Source of the DNA: Bin5 sp965116395
GTDB taxonomy: Bacteria > Chloroflexota > Anaerolineae > Caldilineales > Caldilineaceae
Direction of reading: 5' to 3'
Length of the DNA stretch: 64,000 nt
Assembly: GCA_965116395.1 (NCBI GenBank)
Contig: OZ220684.1
Span: 4,588,001 to 4,652,000 of the forward strand
Below the pieces are notes generated by a model, which made no database searches, was not told where the DNA came from, and saw only the letters and a list, made by a program, of their open reading frames with translations. Within the stretch, counting starts at the first letter, position 1. Each line of letters starts with the position of its first letter. Below are positions 26,561 to 35,757 of the stretch, piece by piece. The position numbers and the translations under genes were made by a program.

Positions 26561-27775
26561 TCACTGGTTGAGGTAACGCCTTACATTTTCCAGATGCTCA
26601 GAGTAGGTTTCCGCAAACACATGCCCACCGCTGCCATCAGCGGCCGCAACGTAGTAAAAGTAACCGTGGCTCTCTGGATACAACACCGCGCGAAATGAAT
26701 CCTCGCCCGGGCTGGCGATTGGGCCTGGCGGGATCCCCGCGTTCAGATAGGTGTTATAGGGGCTGATAACGCCCTGGTACTCTTCAAGAAATACAGGCGT
26801 CTTCCACCACTGACCGCTCCCTTCCTGGTAACCCATCGCGTACTGCACAGTCGCATCAATCTCAAGCAACATGCCTTGCGCCAGCCGATTAAACAAGACC
26901 CCGGCAATTGTCGGCCTGTCCTCGGCGGCAACCGCTTCCCGCTCGACTATACTGGCCAAGATCAACACCTTGTAAAGATCAGGCGGATTCATTCCATCAG
27001 TTACAGCCTGCTGGTATATCGGCACCATCCGATCGGCGAACGCGTCCAGCTGGCGTACTATGAGGTCGCCGGCGGTTGGCTCGACTGCCGGTAACTGGTA
27101 AGTCGCCGGAAAGAGGAAACCCTCCAGACTCGCGGCTTGGGGCCGTTCCTCCAAAAAAGGCCAGCGACTATTCTCGCCTGCGCAGCAGGACTGCTGATCA
27201 TCCTGTTGAACCGAAACTGACTGGGAAGACGCCAACTGCTGCAGGGCGCCCACGTCTGTCGACTGCGCAAGCTGTCGATACTCCTCGCCAGAAACTATCC
27301 CCTCTTGCTCCAATGCATCGGCGACCTGCTCCAACCGCCAACCTTCCCGAACTGTTACCGCAATCCCTGCAGCCTGCTCATCGAGAAGAGCTTCTGCAAT
27401 TTCGAGCGGCGTCATGTTCGCCCGTAATAGAAATGTACCGGCTTTCAACTCCTGTGCCTGCCCTGTCGAACGCACATATGCTTCAAAGAGCTCGGCGTCG
27501 TGAATCAGCCCGGCCAGCGCCAACTGCTCTGAAATCACGCGTGCCGGTGTTCCTAATGCAATCTCGAAGGCGATGACCTGATCATCGTCGGACGTCGGAA
27601 CATATAGGGCAGGTCGATTTTCGTCCAGGTGGTCGTACAGCATCTCTTCTCTGGTACAGCTGGTAAGCGCGACAGCCAGGAAGAGAAGAAGCATGCCATA
27701 CGCCAGCTTGGCCATGCCCCCTGCGATAGCTGGCCGGTAGACTCGGGCTTCCAGGCCCTTCTGAGAATATCGCAT
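26561..27775 (-). CDS. mltG: Endolytic murein transglycosylase MltG (YceG-like), predicted lipoprotein
   Basis: 404 residues from ATG 27775, with AAGGAGAGGA upstream; the frame extends to 27856 without a better start. It cleaves nascent glycan strands at the membrane and sets peptidoglycan chain length. It has a hydrophobic segment ending in LTSC (37-40), so it may be lipid-anchored instead of the usual single TM helix. The LysM-like part is GTPARVISEQLALAGLI, and the YceG core has LEGFLFPATYQLP and SIVEREAV with catalytic E278, then AGVLFNRL and YNTYLNAGIPPGPI. A Gln/Ser/Cys-rich insert at about 182-212 (including QQSCCAG) is unusual. It appears monocistronic. Confidence 0.93.
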   Translation of the reverse strand: MRYSQKGLEARVYRPAIAGGMAKLAYGMLLLFLAVALTSCTREEMLYDHLDENRPALYVPTSDDDQVIAFEIALGTPARVISEQLALAGLIHDAELFEAYVRSTGQAQELKAGTFLLRANMTPLEIAEALLDEQAAGIAVTVREGWRLEQVADALEQEGIVSGEEYRQLAQSTDVGALQQLASSQSVSVQQDDQQSCCAGENSRWPFLEERPQAASLEGFLFPATYQLPAVEPTAGDLIVRQLDAFADRMVPIYQQAVTDGMNPPDLYKVLILASIVEREAVAAEDRPTIAGVLFNRLAQGMLLEIDATVQYAMGYQEGSGQWWKTPVFLEEYQGVISPYNTYLNAGIPPGPIASPGEDSFRAVLYPESHGYFYYVAAADGSGGHVFAETYSEHLENVRRYLNQ

Positions 27776-27983
27776 TACACATTCCTCTCCTTGCTTCTTA
27801 GCTGTCACTCCTTGAATCGAAGTATAGCACTTTGAAAGGTGACTTATGAATTTCACGAATAATAGTTACTACCCAGCCTCGCCTTCTGCCGACCCGGAAT
27901 TACAGTTGTTGCTGGGAACCTTGGGCTTAACATACTCCTTATTCGCCAGGTCTGAGTAGCAGCGTAGGGCGAGTAGGCTTCCA

Positions 27984-28056
27984 GGCGGTAGGGTCTTCGG
28001 CCCTCTCCTGTGCAGGCGACGACTCTCGCATCGCCCCCTGTATTTCCGGCTCGTCG
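27984..28056. repeat. Structured intergenic repeat, degenerate copy 3
   Basis: GGCGGTAGGGTCTTCGG then CCCTCTCCTGTGCAGG and CGCATCGCCCCCTG align with the heads of the copies at 26125 and 59108. The first hairpin is retained with a wobble pair (AGGGTC, loop TTC, GGCCCT). The downstream CACCGACCGTGT part is lost. It lies just upstream of the promoter of the rmd-like gene. Confidence 0.55.
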
Positions 28057-28101
28057 GACGCGCCCGCGCACTGCAACAGTTCGCGATCCTCAATCGTAAT
28101 C

Positions 28102-28110
28102 TGCTATAAT
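28102..28110 (+). promoter_or_regulatory. Extended -10 promoter element for the rmd-like gene
   Basis: TGCTATAAT, a perfect extended -10 (TGnTATAAT), 25 bp before the GTG at 28135. The -35 is poor (TTCGCG at a 19-bp spacing), which fits extended -10 promoters. Transcription would begin near 28117, just before the GGAAAGG ribosome site at 28121-28127. Confidence 0.55.
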
Positions 28111-28134
28111 TGCGCTTTCAGGAAAGGTTACTTT

Positions 28135-29130
28135 GTGCGTGTCCTAATCACTGGAATCTCAGGCTTCGTAGGCGCAATTCTCGCGGAATACCTCATGTCC
28201 GACAGTTTCGGTCGGTCATTGGAAATCCACGGAACGATCCATCGCGCCGACAGCCGAATTCAGTCCCTGCGGGACCGGCTGCGCTTGCACAAAGGGGACC
28301 TGCGCAACCCGTCCTGGATCGATCAGGTCATAGAAGCCGTCAAGCCGGATCTCGTCTTTCACCTGGCCGCTTGGAGTGACGTACGGGCCAGCTGGGACCA
28401 ACCATGGGCCGCCTATGAACTCAACATAGGCGCTCAACTGAATCTACTCGAAGCCATGCGGCGTCACGTTCCCTGTACCCGCGTTCTTGTTGTGGCATCA
28501 TCTGAGGTCTACGGTCTTATCAAGACGGAGGACCTGCCGATCGACGAAAATACGCCGTTGCGCCCTAATTCACCATACGGCATTAGCAAGGTCGCCCAGG
28601 ACCTGATGGCCCAGCAGTATTGGTTCAACTATTCATTGCCGACCGTGCGCGTACGCAGTTTCAATCATATCGGGCCGGGCCAGTCAGACAGTTTCGTCGC
28701 CAGCGCATTTGCCCGCCAGATCGCCGATATTGAGGCTGGTCAACAGGAACCTGTCCTCCGAGTAGGCAACCTGGAGGCCGAACGCGACTACACCGACGTT
28801 AGAGATATGGTCCGAGCTTACTGGCTTGCACTTGAGCACGGAGAACCCGGCCGCGTCTATAATGTAGGCAGCGGATCTTCTCACTCTGTACAGGAGCTAT
28901 TGGAGAACCTACTTCGGTTGAGCGTTGTCGACATCAAAGTGGAACAGGATCCGCAACGGTTGCGGCCAAGCGACGTCGCCCGCACTGTATGCGATCCGGC
29001 CGAACTGTTCCGAGCGACCGGCTGGCGCCCCAGCATATCTCTGCGCCGGAGTCTGGCAGATGTTCTTCAGTATTGGCGGAATCACGCCATTGCCCGGCAG
29101 GCTCACCCGCCAGAAGATGGCAGGCCATGA
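28135..29130 (+). CDS. rmd: NAD(P)-dependent epimerase/dehydratase, probable GDP-4-keto-6-deoxy-D-mannose reductase
   Basis: 331 residues from GTG 28135, 7 bases after GGAAAGG. Extended SDR: the nucleotide-binding GISGFVG at the N-terminus, GDLRNPSWIDQVI, LVFHLAAWSDVRASW, catalytic Ser in VVASSEVYG, and YGISK with the Tyr and Lys pair. FNHIGPGQSDSFV is characteristic of the RfbD/Rmd group acting on nucleotide deoxyhexoses. The next gene encodes GDP-mannose 4,6-dehydratase, whose product is the substrate of Rmd, so GDP-D-rhamnose formation is the best reading. A GDP-fucose synthase is less likely because the sequence is of Rmd length and type. The product probably feeds surface glycans. Confidence 0.8.
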   Translation: MRVLITGISGFVGAILAEYLMSDSFGRSLEIHGTIHRADSRIQSLRDRLRLHKGDLRNPSWIDQVIEAVKPDLVFHLAAWSDVRASWDQPWAAYELNIGAQLNLLEAMRRHVPCTRVLVVASSEVYGLIKTEDLPIDENTPLRPNSPYGISKVAQDLMAQQYWFNYSLPTVRVRSFNHIGPGQSDSFVASAFARQIADIEAGQQEPVLRVGNLEAERDYTDVRDMVRAYWLALEHGEPGRVYNVGSGSSHSVQELLENLLRLSVVDIKVEQDPQRLRPSDVARTVCDPAELFRATGWRPSISLRRSLADVLQYWRNHAIARQAHPPEDGRP

Positions 29131-29264
29131 CCCTTGGAGAATCTCGCGTGTCGCCGGCCTGCGGCCAGAAACCGCCTTTTATTGAATCGTACTTCACGAG
29201 TCGAATTCAGCGCCGCCGCTACCCAAAATGAACGCGGCGCAGTCCGCCAGAGGAGAATCTTTCA

Positions 29265-30254
29265 ATGCCGACAGCCTTGATAACAGGCGTAACCGGACAG
29301 GATGGAAGCTATCTCGCCGAGCTTCTGCTAAAACAGGGTTACAAAGTCATCGGTATGGTGCGCCGAACCAGCACAATAAATTTTGATCGCATCAGACACA
29401 TTCAGGACGAGATCGAGATCGTCCAGGGTGACCTGCTCGATCAGATGAGCCTGATCAGCATTTTACAGGAATACCGGCCGCAGGAAGTCTACAATCTTGC
29501 TGCCCAAAGCTTTGTCCCCACCAGCTTCACTCAACCGGTTCTGACCGGCGAGTTTACCGCTTTGGGCGTCACCCGCATTTTGGATGCCATTCGTATCGTC
29601 GATCCCACGGTCCGTTTCTACCAGGCCAGCAGCAGCGAAATGTTCGGTAGAGTCCGCGAGGTCCCTCAGAGCGAAAGTACGCCATTCTATCCACGCAGCC
29701 CCTATGGAGTCGCCAAAGTCTACGGCCATTGGATTACCGTCAACTACCGTGAGAGCTACGGAATCTACGCCTGTTCCGGCATCCTCTTTAACCACGAGAG
29801 CCCGCGCCGCGGCCTGGAATTCGTGACCCACAAGATCACAAACGGCGTCGCCCGTATCAAGCTCGGCCTCGGTGACGAACTGCGGTTGGGCAATCTGGAT
29901 TCGCGCCGTGACTGGGGCTTTGCGCCTGACTACGTACGGGCGATGTGGCTTATGCTCCAGCAGGACAGTCCGGATGACTACGTCGTAGCAACCGGCGAAA
30001 CGCACAGCGTGCGCGAGTTCCTGGGGGAGGCCTTCAGCCACGTCGATCTCGACTGGCAGGAGTTCGTGGTCCAGGACGAAAACTTCTACCGCCCTGCTGA
30101 AGTGGATCTTCTCGTCGGCGACGCATCCAAAGCCGGCCGCGAACTTGGATGGGAACCCACCGCCTCGTTTGGAGAGCTGGTGCGCCTCATGGTTGACGCC
30201 GATCTCGAATATTGGGAGCGACAGCTGAAGCGAGACGCGGCTACCTCATCCTGA
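29265..30254 (+). CDS. gmd: GDP-mannose 4,6-dehydratase
   Basis: 329 residues from ATG 29265 with AGAGGAG upstream. Converts GDP-D-mannose to GDP-4-keto-6-deoxy-D-mannose. Gmd hallmarks are ITGVTGQDGSYLAELLL, MVRRTSTINFDRI, YNLAAQSFVPTSFTQP, the catalytic region ASSSEMFGRVREVPQSE, SPYGVAKVYGHWITVNYRES and LFNHESPRRGLEFVTHKIT. Length is slightly under the common 340-370 residues. It follows the rmd-like gene by 134 bp on the same strand, together a two-step GDP-deoxyhexose pathway. No glycosyltransferases are adjacent. Confidence 0.95.
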   Translation: MPTALITGVTGQDGSYLAELLLKQGYKVIGMVRRTSTINFDRIRHIQDEIEIVQGDLLDQMSLISILQEYRPQEVYNLAAQSFVPTSFTQPVLTGEFTALGVTRILDAIRIVDPTVRFYQASSSEMFGRVREVPQSESTPFYPRSPYGVAKVYGHWITVNYRESYGIYACSGILFNHESPRRGLEFVTHKITNGVARIKLGLGDELRLGNLDSRRDWGFAPDYVRAMWLMLQQDSPDDYVVATGETHSVREFLGEAFSHVDLDWQEFVVQDENFYRPAEVDLLVGDASKAGRELGWEPTASFGELVRLMVDADLEYWERQLKRDAATSS

Positions 30255-30446
30255 AGGCCGCGGACGAGACTGCATACCTTCAACGCAACACAGCTTCAAG
30301 TGTGACAGGAGATTCCGTCCCCGGGCAGCTTGGATTTTGGCGTTTCAGTGTCATATCAGCGACAATACCCATGTTGACAGCCTGCAATGATTCATTGTCC
30401 GGCATACAAGCACTTTCGGTCCCTCTCAGGTAACATCAATTCCAGC

Positions 30447-31061
30447 ATGGCAGAAAAACTTCGCATTTTTGTAAGTGCAACCAAAGACCTGGAACAAGAA
30501 AGGGCGCTTGTCGGCCACATCTTGGCTGAGTTGCCTGTGCAGGTTGGCGCCGAAATTAGCCGCACCCCTGCCACCGGCGTAGATTACGATACCCTGTTCG
30601 AACTGATAAGCAACGTAGACAGAATCTATTTCCTTTTGGGCCGCGACATCACGGCCCCATTTGGCGCTGAATGGCAGCTCGCCATCCGCCTGGAGCGGAC
30701 AATTGTCCCCTATAAGTTGCAGGGAATGCGCACACAGGCCGGTCGCGAATTTCTCCGCATCGCCCATGCGCCGTGGAAGTCATTTAACAGCAGCCGGCAA
30801 CTGGGACAACAGATTGGACTGGACCTCGTCGACACACTACTCCATCCTGAGAACCGTTATGGGTTGCAGATGATGGAAGTAGAAGGCTTGCAGCAGAGCA
30901 GACAGAAGTTGCGACAGGGCCTCGAAAGATTATCCACGCCGTCACAGTTAAGCGATAGAGGCGTTGGCGTGTCCGGCGGCGCCGAGGGAGGTGGCGTAAT
31001 TCTCGATCCCGCTGAGGCCCAATCGCTCATTGCTGATGAACTTGAGGACAGTAGAAACTGA
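30447..31061 (+). CDS. DUF4062-like domain protein
   Basis: 204 residues from ATG 30447; the frame extends to 30387 but the conserved part starts at the chosen Met. The first 120 residues (LRIFVSATKDLEQERALVG, then the middle YFLLGRDITAPFGAEWQLAI) match the pattern of DUF4062, a Rossmann-like domain related in shape to TIR/nucleoside-processing folds and often seen in NTPase sensor proteins. Here it stands alone with a polar, possibly helical C-terminal tail (about 140-204) containing a Gly-rich GVGVSGGAEGGGV. No signal peptide or membrane segment is visible. The function is unknown. It lies between gmd and a Nudix gene, all on + strand. Confidence 0.6.
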   Translation: MAEKLRIFVSATKDLEQERALVGHILAELPVQVGAEISRTPATGVDYDTLFELISNVDRIYFLLGRDITAPFGAEWQLAIRLERTIVPYKLQGMRTQAGREFLRIAHAPWKSFNSSRQLGQQIGLDLVDTLLHPENRYGLQMMEVEGLQQSRQKLRQGLERLSTPSQLSDRGVGVSGGAEGGGVILDPAEAQSLIADELEDSRN

Positions 31062-31145
31062 CGAAGCAAAACTAATTTTATCTGGTTGGAACGCAAAACA
31101 GTTGTTAATTGGGATTTTCCTCTCTTCGACTCTGACAGCACCGCG

Positions 31146-31748
31146 ATGCTCGCACTTTCCCAAATAGCGCCCCAAATAGACAGTTCGGAAGTGGATGCCC
31201 TGGCAGGCCGATACGGGCAACCGATATGGCGCCGTCACTTCATAGAGACGGATGCCTATTTGCGCGCATATCGAGGGCAGTCGGATCCGGACCGACGAGG
31301 GGAAGTCGTTTTCGCAATCCGCCAACACAACGGCGAGATCTTGCTGCACACTAAACACCGCTACGAAACGCCAATTTATCGCTTGCCGACCGGCCGCATC
31401 GAGCGCGGAGAATCTGTCGAAGATGCCCTCTACCGCGAAGTCGCTGAAGAGACCGGACAGAAGGTTGAGTTGCGACGTTTCCTGGGCATGTTGGACTGTC
31501 ATTTTGTCAATCAAGGCACCAGCGTTCCTTTTGTTAGCTACATCTTCTATCTTGAAAGTTTGAGCAAGGAATTGCGTCCTACCGACACTGAAGAAATCGC
31601 CGGTTTTCGAACTGTGCCCCCTCAGGAAATGGGCGCTGTTGCCCACTCGTTGCGCAATCTTCAGTCCCAGCGGCGCACCTGGGGCTACTGGCGCTCGTTG
31701 GCACACGACATAGTCCACCGTGCTTTGGATTGCGGCGGGCAGATTTAG
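31146..31748 (+). CDS. Nudix hydrolase
   Basis: Contains a full Nudix box, GRIERGESVEDALYREVAEE followed by TGQ, matching G-x5-E-x7-REUxEExGU, so it should hydrolyse nucleoside diphosphates linked to another moiety using Mg2+. About 200 residues if started at ATG 31146; a TTG at 31086 is in frame and would add 20 residues, and neither start has a good ribosome site. The N-terminal part (PIWRRHFIETDAYLRAYRG) resembles ADP-ribose or NADH-type Nudix enzymes with an extra helper domain. It lies 96 bp ahead of pheT and is possibly co-transcribed. The substrate is open. Confidence 0.82.
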   Translation: MLALSQIAPQIDSSEVDALAGRYGQPIWRRHFIETDAYLRAYRGQSDPDRRGEVVFAIRQHNGEILLHTKHRYETPIYRLPTGRIERGESVEDALYREVAEETGQKVELRRFLGMLDCHFVNQGTSVPFVSYIFYLESLSKELRPTDTEEIAGFRTVPPQEMGAVAHSLRNLQSQRRTWGYWRSLAHDIVHRALDCGGQI

Positions 31749-31844
31749 CCTTACTACACAATCACGCATTTTCACTGCTATAGCTGAAACAGTTGCGAGC
31801 TTTTGTCTCAGGCAGGTAGCAAATAGACCGGTTGGGAGTGTTCT

Positions 31845-34559
31845 ATGCTTGTCCCTTTGTCCTGGCTCCAAGAATATGTGGAAGTCCCACTTCCCACAAC
31901 GAAACTGGCCGAACGTCTGACCCTCGCCGGCCTGGAAGAGGCGAGCCTCACTCGCGTTGGCGAATGGTGGGAAGCTGACAAAATAGTCGTCGGTCAGGTC
32001 GTGGCGGTCGCGCCCCATCCCGATGCCGACCGATTGGTCCTCGTAGACGTGGCCCACGAGTCCGGCCCCAATCCTGCGCACAGTGCCCCCCAGAGAGTTG
32101 TTACCGGGGCGCCCAACCTGTTTCAGTTCAAGGAACGTTCCATCGCCGCCGGTGATCTTCCGGTTCTCAAAGTCGCGTTTGCCCGCGAAGGCGCGCAACT
32201 GATCGACGCCTACAGTGACAAGCAGCCGCGACCGCGCAAGAAGTTGAAAAAAGCGAAAATCCGCGGCGTCGAGTCGCGTGGTATGGTTTGCTCGGAACTG
32301 GAACTCGGACTCAGCGAGGAGCACGAAGGGATTCTTACTTTGCCTGAAGACGCGCCTGTGGGACTTCCTTTGCGCGAATACCTGGGCGATGAAATCCTGG
32401 AAATCGACCTAACGCCAGACATGGCTCGCTGCCTGTCCATGTGGGGCATAGCAAGAGAAGTACATGCTCTGACAGAAGGCGCCATTCACCTGCCGGGAGA
32501 CGAAGACGCCTCCCGCGGCGACGACCATGCCTCCGCCTACCTGATGGCCCAAATAGACGATCCGAGCCTGTGTCAGCGATTTACAGGTACCATCATTCGC
32601 GATATCGAGGTTGGCCCTTCTCCAAAATGGATGCAGGACCGGCTGGCGAGCGCGGGCATGCGCCCTATCAATAACATCGTAGACATAACGAACTTTGTAA
32701 TGCTGGAAACGGGCCAGCCTCTTCACGCATTTGACTATGATCTGCTCGTCGACAGAGCTACCGGAATCGGCGAGTCAAAGCCAACAATTATCGTGCGCAC
32801 CGCCCACAAGAATGAGGTCCTCGAGACCCTGGACGGTCAGGAACGCAAACTCCAGGATTCGATGCTGGTTATCGCCGACAAGGCCGGCGCGGTTGCAATT
32901 GCCGGCGTGATGGGTGGCGCCGACACCGAAGTACACGAAAAAACGCGCAATATTTTGCTCGAGGCTGCTACCTTTGACGGTATCAACAACCGCCGGACTT
33001 CCCAGTCGTTGCGCCTGCACAGCGAAGCCAGCCACCGCTTCACCCGCGGCGTTCCAGCCACATTGAACGATCTGGCAGCTCGCAGAGCCGCGAGTCTGAT
33101 GCAGCGGCATGCAGGCGGGCGTGTCGTTCCCGGAATCGTAGATGCCTGCCCTGTACCCCAGCCGGAATTGAGAGTCTTCACTTCCAGCAGCGATGTGAAA
33201 CGCCTGTTGGGGATGGAACTGTCGCTGTCAGAGATTGGCGCCGCTCTCCAGCGATTGGATTTCGACGTTGAAGAGCTGTCCGATGTGCCGGCAGACGCGC
33301 CGGAACGAGCAACTTTCGGGCTGGCGCGCGCACTCGGTGAGCCCGTGATAGCCGCCTCTGTCCCCTGGCATCGACTGGACGTAACTCTGCCCGCCGACCT
33401 GACTGAGGAAGTCGCGCGCGTCGTTGGCTACGACCTTATTGGAGAAACGCTCCTCGATACAGTTCTTCCTCCCCAGCGCCGCAACATTCAGCTGGAAACT
33501 GAGGAAAACATCCGCGATATTCTCGTCGGTTGCGGGCTGCAGGACACCGTCAATCACACGCTTACAACCCCGGAAAACCACGCCAAGCTTTTTGTCGCGG
33601 CATCCCAGGCGAGGGCAAACGGTGACCTTGAAAGTGGGGGCGTGCCTCACGACTCTTCATCCTTCATCGCATTGACGAACCCCCTCTCCCCGGAACGGAG
33701 GGTGATGCGTCGCACTCTGGTCGTGAGTGCCCTCGAAAACCTTGCCTTTAACCTGCGCTATTCCGATCGTCTGGCCGTCTTCGAAATCGGACGCGTCTAT
33801 CGGCCGCAACCGGATTCCAGCGCAACTGCTTCTGTTGGGGAGCGGAACAGTCTGCTGCCAGACGAGGACCGCAGGCTGTGCATCGCTCTGCGGGGTGCCC
33901 GCAATCAGCAGCAGTCCTACCCTGCCACCGGGCTTTCCAACACCGATTCAGACCTGTTCGACTTCTTTGATCTGAAGGGAATCATTGAAACACTTCTGGA
34001 AAGACTTGGCTTCTCGCAGGAGAATTCCCTCTTCCACGCCTTTCCGGACAGCGGCCCGAATGACGATCGTACCGATGCCCAGTTCGGTCCCCGCTGCGCA
34101 CTCATCTCGCTCCATGACCAACATCTGGGCGTCGTCGGCGAACTGCATCCCAGTGTACGCAACGCTTTTGGCTTGGGCAACGAACGCGTGGTTCTGGCCG
34201 AACTGAACCTGGCGCCTCTGGTACGGCCCAGTTGGCAGATCTCGCAGATGGCGCCAATAAGCGTCTATCCTCCCGTGGTGGAAGACCTGGCGTTTGTCGT
34301 GCCGGAGGATGTGACCCAACGACGGTTGCTCGATGCGATTGTCGATGGCGGAGGGCGTAACAGAGATTCAATGCTGACAGCGGTGGAGCTATTCGACATT
34401 TATCGCGGCGAGCCTCTGCCAGTCGGCCACAAATCACTGGCCTATCGCGTTACCTACCAGAGCATGGCTCACAGCTTGAAAGAAAAAGAGGTCAACCGTC
34501 TGCGGCAACGTATCATCCGCACTGTCGAGAGGGCCACAGGTGGAAAGCTGCGCGCTTGA
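31845..34559 (+). CDS. pheT: Phenylalanine--tRNA ligase beta subunit
   Basis: 904 residues, longer than the usual 790-830. ATG 31845 behind GTTGGGAGTG. The order is the N-terminal PLSWLQEYVEVPLP, the tRNA-binding (EMAP-like) domain around 45-190 with HPDADRLVLVDV and SRGMVCSELELGLSEEH, the B3/4 editing domain at about 230-430 (INNIVDITNFVMLETGQPLH, IAGVMGG), the B5 domain (VGYDLIGETLL) and the C-terminal anticodon-binding FDX-ACB domain (VYPPVVEDLAFVVPEDVTQR). Charged insertions such as SDKQPRPRKKLKKAKIRG explain part of the extra length. pheS, normally directly upstream, is absent from the window, so the two subunits are unlinked here. Confidence 0.97.
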   Translation: MLVPLSWLQEYVEVPLPTTKLAERLTLAGLEEASLTRVGEWWEADKIVVGQVVAVAPHPDADRLVLVDVAHESGPNPAHSAPQRVVTGAPNLFQFKERSIAAGDLPVLKVAFAREGAQLIDAYSDKQPRPRKKLKKAKIRGVESRGMVCSELELGLSEEHEGILTLPEDAPVGLPLREYLGDEILEIDLTPDMARCLSMWGIAREVHALTEGAIHLPGDEDASRGDDHASAYLMAQIDDPSLCQRFTGTIIRDIEVGPSPKWMQDRLASAGMRPINNIVDITNFVMLETGQPLHAFDYDLLVDRATGIGESKPTIIVRTAHKNEVLETLDGQERKLQDSMLVIADKAGAVAIAGVMGGADTEVHEKTRNILLEAATFDGINNRRTSQSLRLHSEASHRFTRGVPATLNDLAARRAASLMQRHAGGRVVPGIVDACPVPQPELRVFTSSSDVKRLLGMELSLSEIGAALQRLDFDVEELSDVPADAPERATFGLARALGEPVIAASVPWHRLDVTLPADLTEEVARVVGYDLIGETLLDTVLPPQRRNIQLETEENIRDILVGCGLQDTVNHTLTTPENHAKLFVAASQARANGDLESGGVPHDSSSFIALTNPLSPERRVMRRTLVVSALENLAFNLRYSDRLAVFEIGRVYRPQPDSSATASVGERNSLLPDEDRRLCIALRGARNQQQSYPATGLSNTDSDLFDFFDLKGIIETLLERLGFSQENSLFHAFPDSGPNDDRTDAQFGPRCALISLHDQHLGVVGELHPSVRNAFGLGNERVVLAELNLAPLVRPSWQISQMAPISVYPPVVEDLAFVVPEDVTQRRLLDAIVDGGGRNRDSMLTAVELFDIYRGEPLPVGHKSLAYRVTYQSMAHSLKEKEVNRLRQRIIRTVERATGGKLRA

Positions 34560-34721
34560 CAGCTGATGTCGACCCTAAAGCGTTTGACCGGGTGGCCATG
34601 CTACCTGAAACAGTCCGGCGTTAGTTTCTTTGACAGTTCAGTCGTAGTGACTGTAGTGAAAGAGGCGGCGTGCAGCTCGCTTGGAACGCGTCACCCCAAA
34701 ACAATTGCGGTGTCTGGCTCA

Positions 34722-35681
34722 TCAACGGACAATGTATTTTGGCCCTGATTGCAGTTCCACTGGCTTTCCTCGCCGAATTCTGTAGAGGTCAAGATCGCCC
34801 GCGACATCCGTGTTAGGGAATACAGCGCGAGCTTCCGCCAGAATTTCCTTAGCGTGATAGCGACGGCTTATATGGTGCAGAACCAGATGCTTCACACCTG
34901 ATTTTTCGGCCAGCCGGGCCGCCGCGCGGGCGGTAATGTGCCCATGATTCTTCGCCAATTCTTGCTCCTCGTCCAGGTATGTCGCCTCAATAGCCAGTAG
35001 GTCCGCACCAGCAACAATCTTGTGCAACGGACCGGTTCGGCCCACGTCGCCTACAAAGCAGAATTTGGCCCCCTTTTGCGATTCGCCCAGCACCTCTTCC
35101 GGCTGAACTGTGCGCCCATTTGCCAACACTACCGACCGGCCCGCTACCAATTCCCTGCGTTCCGGACCTGCTGGAACGCCAAGCGCTTCGGCCTTCGCAT
35201 TGTCGAATGGTGAACGAGTCTCCTCCTCGAAGGTAAAACCGAAGCAGCCAGAGCCGCGATGAGGTACCGAAAACGCGGTAAGCGAAAATCCCTTGCCTTC
35301 AAACAGAGTACCTGCTTCCATCACATTGAGGCTGACGCCCGCCTGCGTAACATTCCCTACGCCGAAAACGACCTCCATCAGTCGATGGACTCGGGCCAGC
35401 GCCTGCTCGCCGCCGTGAATCTCCAACGTGTCCAGAGTCTCCCAGTGCCCCAGTGTGCTCGCCAGCCCACCGAGCCCCAATATATGGTCGAGATGTCCGT
35501 GCGTGAGAAGGATCTTGTCAAGTCGGCGAAACCCGAGGCCGCTGCGCAAAATTTGACGTTGTGTGCCTTCGCCGCAGTCGATCAGGAAACGGTGCTCCTG
35601 TGCCATAACCAGCGCAGCTGAAAGGCCCCGGTGAACAGAGGGCGCGGACGCTGAAGTCCCAAGAAATACCAGCTCAAACAA
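34722..35681 (-). CDS. rnz: Ribonuclease Z (tRNA 3'-processing endonuclease)
   Basis: 319 residues. Metallo-beta-lactamase fold: LVFLGTSASAPSVHRGLSA at the N-terminus, FLIDCGEGTQRQIL, and the zinc motif TH61-G-H63-L-D65-H66 (LLTHGHLDHILGLGG). Further ligands are in KFCFVGDVGRT, EATYLDEEQELAKNHGHITA and VLHHISRRY. The short type matches bacterial tRNase Z, which trims tRNA 3' ends lacking encoded CCA, consistent with the CCA-less tRNA-Leu in this window. Convergent with pheT, with 162 bp between the two stops and no clear terminator seen. Confidence 0.93.
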   Translation of the reverse strand: MFELVFLGTSASAPSVHRGLSAALVMAQEHRFLIDCGEGTQRQILRSGLGFRRLDKILLTHGHLDHILGLGGLASTLGHWETLDTLEIHGGEQALARVHRLMEVVFGVGNVTQAGVSLNVMEAGTLFEGKGFSLTAFSVPHRGSGCFGFTFEEETRSPFDNAKAEALGVPAGPERRELVAGRSVVLANGRTVQPEEVLGESQKGAKFCFVGDVGRTGPLHKIVAGADLLAIEATYLDEEQELAKNHGHITARAAARLAEKSGVKHLVLHHISRRYHAKEILAEARAVFPNTDVAGDLDLYRIRRGKPVELQSGPKYIVR

Positions 35682-35757
35682 TGTATTTTCTCTCTGAAAT
35701 TGTATAGGGCAGCGAAATTGAGTCGAGGAATTCGTTGAAGAAGATCAGATCATCATC

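Noticed and set aside
31749..31844. Possible T-box or attenuator leader before pheT
   Set aside because: Only 96 bp, with no T-box sequence, no specifier loop and no terminator/antiterminator pair.
34729..35690. 12-bp direct repeat ACAATGTATTTT at both ends of rnz, as possible insertion-site duplications
   Set aside because: A 12-bp match is expected by chance in 64 kb, rnz is a housekeeping gene, and there are no mobile-element features.
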